Shown: positions 47,379-58,400 of the stretch, piece by piece | How the letters are laid out: every line of letters starts with the position of its first letter | How positions within the stretch are numbered: position 1 is the first letter of the stretch | NCBI RefSeq assembly: GCF_000004075.3 | Contig: NC_026658.2 | Span: 23,362,075 to 23,426,074 of the forward strand | Source of the DNA: Cucumis sativus | Lineage: Eukaryota; Streptophyta; Magnoliopsida; Cucurbitales; Cucurbitaceae | Length of the DNA: 64,000 nucleotides | Direction: 5' to 3' | The notes under the pieces: model-generated | The model's input: the letters and a program-made list of their open reading frames with translations, nothing else | Told to the model about the DNA's origin: nothing | Databases searched by the model: none | Program-made: the position numbers and the translations under genes

Positions 47379-49499
47379 TTATTTGATACCCTCCAATTCG
47401 TTAACCTTTGTCGAGTCATCTTCAACATTATCATCCATAATACTAGACTGCATTTTGCCAACAGATTTGTCCTGCAACTTTGCCAAGGCAGCAGTGTTGT
47501 TAATAGAAAAAATGAACATGAAGTTAAAAGCATAGTGAGAGATTGATTTGATGAACTAGCAGACCTTTGACACTTCTGACTTCGTTAAGGAACAACCAAG
47601 AGCTTCGCCCTTTAACACGACTGCAGGAAGCATTTCAATGTCGCACCCAAGAACCTTGCATACAACTAAAGTATATGCCCTATGAGCCAGCATTCCCGTT
47701 TTCAACATTTTAGTTTTCTGAGGCTTCTGACCCTGATTCTGTGTATTGTTCTTCCCTAGATGAGTAGAATGCTGGAGAAGGCGTCTACAGGTCTTAAAAC
47801 ACTTTGATTTCCTTCCTGCTACTTGGCAAGCTAAACAGGTAAATTCTCCATCGCCATAGTGGTTCTCATAATATCTTCTCAAGTTTTCATTCTCGGTGAA
47901 CAACTTCAGAAAGAATTTGAACTCTTCGCTCTCCTCAGCTCCATCCATTAACTCCTTTTCACTAACATCATCATCGTTCATAGATCCAAAGAAAGCTGCA
48001 TTAAATTCTTTACATGCTCTCAAAACTGTTACCTGCAACATTTCGACTTAAATGCTCATCAGCAGAAACTACATATTTTGAACAAGGCATTCGGTTAGTG
48101 CTACCAAGGAACCATTAGTTTCTTTTTCTAATTAACATAAGACAAGTAACTGCGTGCTCATAAAGAACACCTGAATGGCTGAACCGAATATAGCTTAGTT
48201 CAAAACTGCATAGATTGTTTTCTTCATTAACAAAACTTCAAGACCTTGCAAATTTGAAAAGAGCAAATGCAATAAGATCATCTTACAGGAAAATTATCCA
48301 TTTCTTCGTCGCTTTCTCCCATGCCTGAAATTGAATTATCTGCATTTCCTACTTGCAGCATGACATCATTATCCTCCCAGGCATCATCATTCTATAGTGA
48401 AAAGCAATCAAAATGGATACTTTACACAAGAAACCACAGAGATCAAATAAAAGTTAATCCCGTAATTGCATGAAAACCAACCTCTCCAGAAACCCAATCT
48501 TTGGAATTAGAAGTTGGATCTTCAGCTGTCTTTACTTCCTCCAATTTCTGTTCATCCTCATTGACATTCACCGAAACCACTTCATACTCATTATCAACAT
48601 GAATTTCCTCTAGCTGAACCTACAATTATGTCATAATATAAAGCAATGCCATTATAAAAGAATTCAACTTCGAACACACGGGAAGGCCAGTAAAGTACCT
48701 TCAAGTCTCCTGAATTGGCTAATGATCGACTAAGTGGCTCGCCCTTCAACACAATCGTTGGAAGTCGATCAACATCCCAACCAAAAACCCTGCTTACAAC
48801 CAGACCAAAAGCTCTATGAGCTCGCTTCTTCTTCGTCCTGGATATCGAAAGCGAATGTTGAACAAGCCCAAGACAGTTCTCAAACCTTTTCCCAGATTTC
48901 TTTTTCCCCATTCCACCACAAACCAAGCAACAAAACAACCCGCTTTCACAATTCTTCTCGTAATAAACCCTAAGTTCTTCATTCTCCACGAACATCTTCA
49001 AAAAGAATTTATACTCTTTACTTTCCATCATTTCCCAATCATCTTCATCCTCCTCCTCTTCTTCTTCGTCACTCTCTGAATCGGCATTTCTAGCAAAAAA
49101 TTCCCGGCAGGCATCGGAACCCTCGTCTTGCAATTGCAATGCTGCAAGATTTTGTCGGTCTTCAGACGATACAGGCTGAGCTGCGGGAGTGGGAACGGGC
49201 TGAATTGGCGGCCACCAAGATGAGGTGGAGGGCTGATTTTGAAGCGGCTGGGGACAGGGCCAGTTGGGGGCGGAGTCTTGTGGTTGTGGTGGGTCGGGGC
49301 GTGGTTTTTTCTTGTTCTTGTTCTTGTTCTTTGGCTTATCTGGACCTATGGGTCTCTTGTTGGAGGGAATGGGATTGGCGAGGGGGGTGGATGAATGGTT
49401 GTGAGTGGGTATAGGGTTCCTCGGCGGCGGGCCTCGGTGCCAGAGAGCATGAAGATGGAGGACCTCTTGGGTTAGTCTTTCCTCGGAGTAAGGATCCAT
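47379..49499 (-). CDS. Unrecognised plant protein with two Cys/His-rich domains, copy 1
   Basis: Five exons: 49499-48699, 48619-48482, 48391-48287, 48032-47565 and 47471-47379. All are GT-AG and in frame; 1605 nt, 534 residues. The start MDPYSEERLTQEVLHLHALW is shared by both tandem copies. Residues ~25-130 are Pro/Lys-rich, then an acidic run DSESDEEEEEEDEDDWE. Two related domains follow, in exon 1 (~165-267) and exon 4 (349-504). Each has KFFLKxFxEN, a YYE helix end, a CLxC pair, a later Cys and LxQHS, then AHRA and a VLKGE(P/A)L close. The CxxC..C..H spacing suggests a small zinc-binding unit. I do not recognise the family and assign no function. The mix of acidic and basic low-complexity DNA/RNA-protein-like segments suggests a nuclear protein, which is inference only. 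Confidence 0.85.
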
Positions 49500-52341
49500 T
49501 GACAACTTCCTCCTCCCGACTCTCACCAACCTTTCGTCTTTCTTCTTTCTTCTTTCTAAAATAAAGAATAATAAAGTTTTAACGATGCTAAAATTTCAAG
49601 ACTACTCTTTAAGCTTTAAAAAAAAAAAGTTTAACCAATACTTTCAATCAAAATTTTAAGTTAAAAACTATAGTTTAAAATTTATTACATAACCATCTTA
49701 GTTGTTATTGTTGTAATTAATTGTCAACAAAAAATATAGATATAGTTGATTATTATCTATATTTTCTTTTATTTCTCTGGTTATTGTTTTTTCTTTTTTT
49801 CTAAATAGTTATTGGTTTTTTAAAAAAATATTTTCTTTCTAAACTTTAATAAGTAAGTTTAATTAATAAGTTTGGTTAAACTATTATTTGGTATTTGGTT
49901 CTTATATATCGAAGTTAGTTTTTTAGTACAATAATTATGGACGGAGAAATAGGAGATTATAACTTTAATATAGTAATTTGAAGCTAAATTAGACCAAAGT
50001 ATTATATCTACCTTCTAAAATTTAAAATTTTAACAACTTTTATCACTTAAATTTTGTATTTGATATTAATTGTTATAATTATTCATACATGAAGTTTGAG
50101 CTTGAATAAAATGTGGATTATCTCATCCTAATCTCTCAAATCGTCCACAAATCATTTCCAACCATTAAGATTAGACGTGATATAAGATGACTTAATTCAA
50201 AAACACATAAAATAATTCAACCAATCCTAATTCTTACTATTTGGGTTGGACAATTCGAGTTATTTGAGCACTTTTAATCTCTACTTACATATATGTTCTA
50301 AAAATACACAATCTTATTTAATTAATACATAAATATTTTACTATTAATTGACGACTTAAAATATTTATTGACGTTTTCAAATAAAACAAAATTGAATATT
50401 CTATCCATAATAATTGATAAAAGTTGATGAAAGTGTCTATCAGTTATCTATTAAGAACTTAGTTGCATTTTTTTTTTAATTTTAATTAATATGTTTCTTA
50501 TACCTACTTTTTTTTATAAAAATTTTTATTCAATAATTTTTCCTATCTTTGCTTAATTGGATTATTCTTTTACTTTTATAAGTTTTTTTTGTTTGGTAAC
50601 GAACAACAACTAACCTATTATCTTTTGTGCACTAACATAGATAAATAAAATATAAAACAAATGAGAAATCAAAACTTTTATTTCTATTTTTATTTTTACT
50701 TTTCTTCTAATTGTTGCGTTCTATTTTTCCATGATTTCTTTTATTTGAATCTCCCCGTCATCTTAGCTGTGGATGAAATGTTATCATATTTCTTCACCAA
50801 TTTCACATTCAATTTCTCCGAATATGAAGAATCATCAAATATATCTTCATTTTTACTAATTCTAACTAGAAAATATTAAAAGAAAAGGATAATTATGAGT
50901 TTTTTTTGTTGTTAATTTTGCTTTGTTTTTTTGTTCTCTAATCTATTGCGTACATAGTTTTCCAAATTCTTTAACACTCATTTAATATGTGAGTTATATA
51001 TATACACACACGATCAATATAAAAATCAATTTCATGCATACAAAAAATATTGTTATTTAAAATAGTTAAATTGGTTAGTTCGACCAAGTAAGTACAAACA
51101 ATATGTCTTCATTGCTTGTTAGTGATACTGTTAAGAAGCAATGAGTTTTTGGAATGCTTGTGGCAAATAAATCTATAAGAATGACTTGTCCATCCACTTG
51201 TTGATCCACATACAACTTCTCAATATCAAATTACTATGAAAGACACAACTATTAACATTATAAACTAATAATTTCAATTTTGTACTTAAAAGCACTTTTA
51301 CCAACCAACTTATTTTTCTAATCAAATGTGATTTTTCTTGAAGTTTATCATAGAGAGGTAGTTGTTGGAGTCCAAAGTTGAAGATGGTTGTCGAAGTTAA
51401 TTATCCAATGTGATTTTCGCCAAAGTTTGTAGTTGTAAATTGTTGTCAAAGACAGAAGTTGGTTGCACAAAACTGATCTTGGAAATCGTCGTAAGAGTCT
51501 GTTGTCATAACTTGAAATTCATCACAAAGGTGATCATCAAAGTCGATTTTCATCAAAGTTTGTTATTGGAACCCGAAATTGGTCATCAAAGTTGGTTATG
51601 CAAAGTCAATCATCAAGGAGATGTGAAAATGGTAGTTGGTAGGTGAATCTATTGGAAACATTAGAGAGAACGGAGTAAAAAGTGAGTTGGTATAATATAC
51701 ATGTTATGATATATATATTTATATTTTATCATATGTCAATTATTGTAATTGTACATAGTGTCTAGTGTTTATTTTATTCTCTATATAAATAGGTAACGTT
51801 CCTTTGACTCAATACGAATAAGAAATATATTTATATGAATTCAACTCCATCAATATGTAAAGTTAATGGATCAAACAATGAGTTTATAAATTATAACAAC
51901 TCAACTCATCTCAAATTGGTGTGTCAAATACGTTAGCATCTATATTTTATAAATATTTTTCAGAGTAGTTTTATTGTTTAATTAGTTGTTGTGAAAGGTA
52001 ACATATTTAACCTAACTTTTTCTATATATATATAAAAGTAAAGAATAACATTATATATCAAACAGAAGCAAAAGACAAAAATACATAATAAAGGAAAAGG
52101 GACAAAATTGGTAAAATGATTTTCTTTTGAATAGGCCTACATCTCATAATCTCATAAACAGCCAAAATGTCACAAAACGACCTTCATCAAACTTTGCTGA
52201 AGGCAGATTTTACTATTAACGCTGTTACCTAATCAAATCATATCTATGTTCTTAACTCTCATTAACACCTCACATTACAAAATCCAGAGCACCATCCTTC
52301 AAAGTAACTTCACCATTGCGATCAACCTTCATAGAATCAGT
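49500..52341. other. Spacer between the tandem gene copies
   Basis: 49500-50100 is the upstream DNA of copy 1 (matching 54796-55220). 50150-52341 is the downstream DNA of copy 2 (matching 45430-47378), including the GTTGTCGAAGTTG-type degenerate repeat at 51350-51630. AT-rich, no gene. Confidence 0.55.
51701..51840 (+). mobile_element. Small LTR-like insert in unit 2
   Basis: About 140 bp present in unit 2 but absent at the matching place in unit 1 (about 46955). It starts TGTTATGATATATA and has a TATAAATAGG promoter-like box, as in short copia-type LTRs. The end is not clear. Fossil; low certainty. Confidence 0.4.
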
Positions 52342-54795
52342 TTATTTAACACCCTCCAAGACGGAGTCATCTTCAACGATATCATCCGTATTACTAGACT
52401 GCATTTTGCCAACAGATTTGTCCTGCAACTTTGCCAAAGGCAGCAGCGTTGTTAATAGAGAAAATGAGCATGAAGTTAAAAGCATAGTAAGAGATTGATT
52501 TGATGAACTAGCAGACCTTTGACACGTCTGACTTCGTTAAGGAACGACCAAGAGCTTCGCCTTCTAACACGATTGCAGGAAGCATTTCAATGTCGCACCC
52601 AAGAACCTTGCATACAACTAAAGTATATGCCCTATGAGCCAGCATTCCCGTTTTCAACACTTCAGTTTTCTGAGGCTTCTGACCCTGATTCTGTGTATTG
52701 TTCTTCCCTAGATGAGTAGAATGCTGGAGAAGGCGGCTACATGTCTTAAAACTCTTCATTTTCCTTCCTGCTAATTTGCAAGCTAAACAGGTAAATTCTC
52801 CATCGCCATAGTGGTTCTCATAATATCTTCTCAAGTTTTCATTCTCGGTGAACAACTTCAGAAAGAATTTGAACTCTTCGCTCTCCTCAGCTCCATCCAT
52901 TAACTCCTTTTCACTAGCATCATCATCGTTCATAGATCCAAAGAAAGCTCCATTAAATTCTTTACATGCTCTCAAAATCGTTACCTGCAACATTTCGACT
53001 TAAATGCTCATCAGCAGAAACTACATATTTTGAACAAGGCATTCGGTTACTGCTGCCAAGGAACCATTAGTTTTTTTTTCTAATTAACATAAGACAAGTA
53101 ACTGCGTGCTCATAAAGAACACCTGAATGGCTGAACCGAATATAGCTTAGTTCAAAACTGCATAGATTGTTTTCTCCATTAACAAAACTTCAAGACCTTG
53201 CAAATTTGAAAGGAGCAAATGCAATAAGATCATCTTACTGGCAAATTATCAATTTCTCCATTGCTTTCTCCCATGCCTGAAACTGAATTATCTATTGGAA
53301 GCGTACGATGAACACCCCAAATAGATAATTACCGAATAGAATATTTAGGAGGAAAAATACACTTTATTGGAAGACTAACTTTTTTACATATATTCTATTC
53401 ACACTTAGATGATATAGATTACAACATTTCAATCCTATTTATAGGATTATCACCGGCATAACTCATACCACAAATTAAACACAACAATTTAAAACCTACA
53501 CTTATATAATGTGAAACTCTTACTAAATTAACTCTAAACATTTTAACTCATATCTTTTTAACTTTTTTCTAACTCTCATAAATCAATTCACATATAACTT
53601 ATTAATTTAAAGCATGTTTAATTTTCAACATTATCTGCGTTTTCTACTTGCAGCTTGACATCATTATCCTTACGGGTATCATCATTCTATAGTGAAAAGC
53701 AATCAAAATGGATGCTTTTAAACAAGAAACCACAGAGATCAAATAGAAGTTAATCCAGTTATTGCACGAAAACTAACCTCTCCAGAAATCAAATCTTTGG
53801 AATTAGAAGTAGGATCTTCAGCTGTCTTTACTTCCTCCAATTTCTGTTCATCCTCATTGACATTCACCGAAACCACTTCATACTTATTATCAACATGAAT
53901 TTCCTCTGGCTGAACCAACAATAATGTTATGATAGAAAACAATCCCATTATAAAAGAATTCAACTTCGAACACATGGGCAGGCCAGTAAAGTACCTTCAA
54001 GTCTCCTGAATTGGCTAATGATCGACTAAGTGGCTCGCCCTTCAACACAATCGTTGGAAGTCGATCAACATCCCAACCAAAAACCCTGCTTACAACCAGA
54101 CCAAAAGCTCTATGGGCTCGCTTCTTCTTCGTCCCCGATATCGAAATCGAATGTTGAACAAGCCCAAGACAGTTCTTAAACCTTTTCCCAGATTTCTTTT
54201 TCCCCATTCCACCACAAACCAAGCAACAAAACAACCCGCTTTCACAATTCTTCTCGTAATAAACCCTAAGTTCTTCATTCTCCACGAACATCTTCAAAAA
54301 GAATTTATACTCTTTACTTTCCATCATTTCCCAATCATCTTCCTCCTCCTCCTCTTCTTCTTCGTCACTCTCTGAATCGGCATTTCTAGCAAAAAATTCC
54401 CGGCAGGCATCGGAACCCTCGTCTTGCAATTGCAATGCTGCAAGATTTTGTCGGTCTTCAGACGATACAGGCTGAGCTGCGGGAGTGGGAACGGGCTGAA
54501 TTGGCGGCCACCAAGATGAGGTGGAGGGCTGATTTTGAAGCGGCTGGGGACAGGGCCAGTTGGGGCGGAGTCTTGTGGTTGTGGTGGGTCGGGGCGTGGT
54601 TTTTTTCTTGTTCTTGTTCTTGTTCTTTGGCTTATCTGGACCTATGGGTCTCTTGTTGGAGGGAATGGGATTGGCGAGGGGGGTGGATGAATGGTTGTGA
54701 GTGGGTATAGGGTTCCTCGGCGGCGGGCCTCGGTGCCAGAGAGCATGAAGATGGAGGACCTCTTGGGTTAGTCTTTCCTCGGAGTAAGGATCCAT
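52342..54795 (-). pseudogene. Unrecognised two-domain protein, copy 2 (interrupted)
   Basis: Exons homologous to copy 1: 54795-53995, 53915-53778, 53686-53239, 52984-52517 and 52422-52342. Exons 1 and 4 are near-identical to copy 1, with the same domains. Three differences matter. Exon 3 is 448 nt instead of 105 because a 338-bp solo LTR plus 5-bp target copy sits in it, shifting the frame. The exon 2 acceptor TAG has become TTG; the next AG, 6 nt on, would keep the frame and drop two residues. In exon 1 a lost G and a gained T about 45 nt apart change some 15 residues and restore the frame. The last exon is 12 nt shorter. Exon 3 is a multiple of three in its original form, so skipping it would yield an in-frame protein; without skipping, the product is truncated. 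Confidence 0.7.
53293..53630 (-). mobile_element. Solo LTR (copia-like) in an exon of copy 2
   Basis: 338 bp flanked by TTATC on both sides (53288-53292 and 53631-53635); copy 1 has the uninterrupted site. On the minus strand it starts TGTTGAAAAT and ends TTCCAATA, with a promoter-like TATAAATAGG and a polyadenylation-like AATAAAG in the order expected of an LTR. No internal domain. It postdates the segmental duplication. Confidence 0.85.
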
Positions 54796-55496
54796 TGACA
54801 ACTTCCTCTCCCAACTCTCACCAACCTTTTGGATTAAAAACTAACCTTACCATTTAGATGAAAAACGATAATATCTTCAAAAATAGCCCTCAACTGAACG
54901 ATTGTATACTTTCAAAAACACTTTATTAACGAATACTTTCATTCATCCAAATTTTACACCAACCTTTTTCCAAAATCAAAATTCAAAATTTGAAATTAAA
55001 ACTATCATTAAAATTTATTTAACTATTAACGTAGAATTTTAGATTCATGAAGATAACTCATCTTAGTTGTTGTAATTGATTGTCAAATAAAAGTAAAAAT
55101 ATGTATTTGACTATTTAGCAGTTTGATAGATTTATATTTTCTTTTATTTGTCTAGTTATTTTTTTTTAAGAATATTTTCTTTTTAAACTTTGTAAAGTTT
55201 GGTGAAATTTTATGTTTTTACCGTTTAAAATATGGAGGTTGATTATTGTAATCTTAATTTTAACCATTTTTCTATTTTGATGATATTTCTGATAATTTTA
55301 TAGACAACTAATTCAAAAAAAAAAATTCTTCCAATTTCCTCCTTTTCCCCTCCTTAAGCTGATTGGAACTTCCAAGTTCCGTATGAGTCATATGACCTGC
55401 TCTAACCTCCTCCTTTCTTCCCTCCCTAAATTTCCCACCTCCCCATTCATTCACTTCTCTTCTCATTTCACCCCTTTTTTCCTTCACCACTCACCA
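54796..55496. other. Divergent spacer between copy 2 and ZDP
   Basis: Upstream DNA of copy 2 (-) and of ZDP (+). The last 120 bp are pyrimidine-rich, typical of a plant 5' UTR, with an in-frame upstream ATG at 55383. No repeat family was recognised. Confidence 0.5.
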
Positions 55497-58400
55497 ATGT
55501 CTTCTTCTTCTCTCAAAATCGTCGCCGAGTACGCCAAGTCCAATCGCTCTACGTGCAAGAACTGCTCCAAAACCATCCCTGCCAGCACACTGAGGTTGGG
55601 TTTCGTCACCAGAGATGGGCGGGGTTTCGATATGACCCGCTGGTTTCATTCTGATTGCGCTTCTTTTGGTCCACGCCCTGTTTCTTCCGCCGAGGACATT
55701 AATGGGTTCGCCCTCTTGAAGGCACGTTTGAATACAGAACTTCAGTAGTGTCTGTTTTCTTTTCTTTGAAATGGGGGAAACACTGATTGCTTCTAGTATT
55801 TCAGCGTAAAGGGGAAGTCTAATTTATGGTCAGTCAAATGAAAGCGATGGTTTTTTTTTTCTTTTTTACTGGCTCACTACGTGTTTGATGCTAAGAGTCT
55901 ATTCCTTTTATCTTGTTGGTTTTGTTTGTTTTTCTTTAAAATGGGGAAACGTTGACTTTTTCTAGTAATTTTGCGTAGGGAAGTATAATTTATGTTTAAT
56001 CCGGTGAAAAGGATGGTTGTTTTCTAATGGGTTTCCCAGGGTTTGATAAAATGCTTATGTGTTTTCATTCATTTCATCTGGTTTGTTTTGTTTGTTTTTC
56101 TTTTCAGGATAGTGATCAGGAAGCTCTAAGGAAAATGGTTTGCAGAAGCCATGAGTCTAAGGTGACTGTTTTGCTCACGTTTCTTTGTCATATTGTTTGC
56201 TTGACTATGCGGTCAGTCAGAAATTTGGTCTGGTTCTTTGGTTAAATTTTGTCTTTGGTATGTTTATTCTTCGCATTCTGGCTAGCTATTTAATGTATCT
56301 CTAATAAATAGGTCCACAAAAGGGACGAGGATGAAGAAGATGGAGTTGAAGAAGGAGATCAAAAGAAAGTCAAGGTATGCATCTGGAGACCAACACCTTT
56401 TGCAGAGCGTTCTCAGCATTTTCAAGTTGTATTGTTCAATTCTATTGTTGATATAGTATGTTCATGTCATTGATGACATTGTTGTGCTGAAAGGGACTCC
56501 TTTTTTCATTTGATTCAATTTTTTTTTGTCCTTCATGTAGCGGGCAATGTGAAATGCCACTATAGAATTGTTGTTGCAATTTTGTCTTTAATATATTCTT
56601 TTCATTTTGGCTACTAAATGCATCTCCAATAAATAGGTCCACAAAAAAGATGGGGTGGAAGAAGATGGAGTTGAAGAAAGAGATCAAAAGAACGTCAAGG
56701 TATGCATTCAGAGAATGATGCCCTTTGCTCAAGTTATATTGTTCGATTCTATTGTTGATATAGTATGTTCATGTCATCAGTGAAACTGTTGTAATGAAAT
56801 GGATTCCTTTTTTATTTGACATGCAATGTCTTTTGTTATTGACCTAATGTACAATGCGAAATGCTGCTATAGAATTCTAATTCTAGCTACTTGCTGGAAA
56901 TTCATATCCATTTGAAGTTAAGTCATACTATCTCTTCTCGAAATCTAAAACTAAAGAAATAGTTTGGTTAAGTTATTGAGTTGGAAAGTGGAATAGAATG
57001 TGTTGAATGAAGCCTCATTCTGTGCGATGATTTGTTGCCATGTAGTCTCGATCTTTAATTGGTTTTCTGAATTTGTTAACTTTGATATATTTTTATCCTA
57101 CATGATTTCCTTGCTTATGCTAGCTGTGAGACTTGCTTTCTTGTTCAATGTCTCTAGATATTTATTCTATGCTATCTATCACGTCTCCTCAACTTGTGTG
57201 CTTTTGTTGCATCTTTGGAACAACCGGAACGATAGGATTTTTGAAGAAGGGTATAGTTCTTTTGATTCCTTTTCGGCTTTGGTGCATAATATGACATCTT
57301 GGTGATGTATAAATAACACTAAATTCTTTTGTAATTATAGCCTTCTCATGCTTTTGAACAACTGGAGGTCTCATCTTGTTTGATTTAGGGGGTTCTCTCT
57401 ACCCCCACCCTTAAGCTGTTGCTTCTTTTTTTTTTTTTTGTTGATTTATACAATTATATATATATATTTATATATATACATGCTATATGTCACATCTCAT
57501 CTTCCCAATTCTGGACTTTTTCTTCTTTAATGAATCTATGCTTCTGTTGTACTACATGTTTCATAGTAAAAGAGTAAAGTTAAGAATACAGTGCCTTCTT
57601 ACTATGTTTTGTTGTCTGCAGTTGTCTACCTCTAGTTTGCAGCCAAAGTTAGACATTGTCCTTACAGCTTCCAACATAAAGACCAAGTATAAGGTAAGAC
57701 CCAGTCAATGTTACCCTTTTTCATTCTCATTGCTTGGGGCTTCTGCCCTTTTTCCTTGACTGAAATGGATTTTGATTGTTGGTTACATGAACTCACTTGA
57801 GCATTTCTAGTTTGGGCCAATAAAAATTATAGAAATATATAATCCACTGCGTCTGGGACATATTCTAGACTAACCCACCCCTGTGTTTTCTTTTTAGCTG
57901 TGGCATCAGAGATATATTTTGCTCTTATATAACCTTATTCACAATTCATACATATTCGTTGAATGATTCAGGATGCTACACTTTTACCTAAATGGAAGGC
58001 ATTCCAGACGCTCATCTTTCTTGAACAGGTAAAACATAAATGAGTAGAATGTTAATTTCTTGTGCTAAAATTCTAGGTCTCTGAGTTCAAAACTTGCTTT
58101 GGACAATGTTAATTTTTAGTGCTTTAACACGTATATAATGAATTATTGTCACAAATATTTGTCCAACTAAAACTCTTAATCGCACAATTCAAGTATTAGG
58201 TGTACACATTTCAGATTATAACTCGTACAATTTGATACTGATTTGCCCTTTATTATGTTGATGTATTTTTCTTTATTTGTTCATTTGCAGGATGATGGGC
58301 TACATCATTCAAGTAAAATAGCTGCATTTGATTTTGATGGCTGTCTAGCAAACACATCCGTTAAAAGGTATGGCCATACCCAATGTGGAAATTTGGATTT

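Larger units (their letters stand above)
45430..55220. repeat. Two-unit tandem segmental duplication, about 5.3 kb per unit
   Basis: Unit 1 (about 45430-50100) and unit 2 (about 50150-55220) align through downstream spacer, five exons, introns and upstream DNA. The two start codons are 5296 bp apart. Exons are nearly identical and spacers more diverged. Unit 2 alone has a solo LTR at 53293-53630 and a small LTR-like insert at 51701-51840. Outer edges are approximate. Confidence 0.88.

Noticed and set aside
49139-49414. Plus-strand ORF, also repeated at 54435-54710
   Set aside because: Its duplication only mirrors the segmental duplication of the minus-strand gene; it is the antisense of the Pro-rich exon 1.
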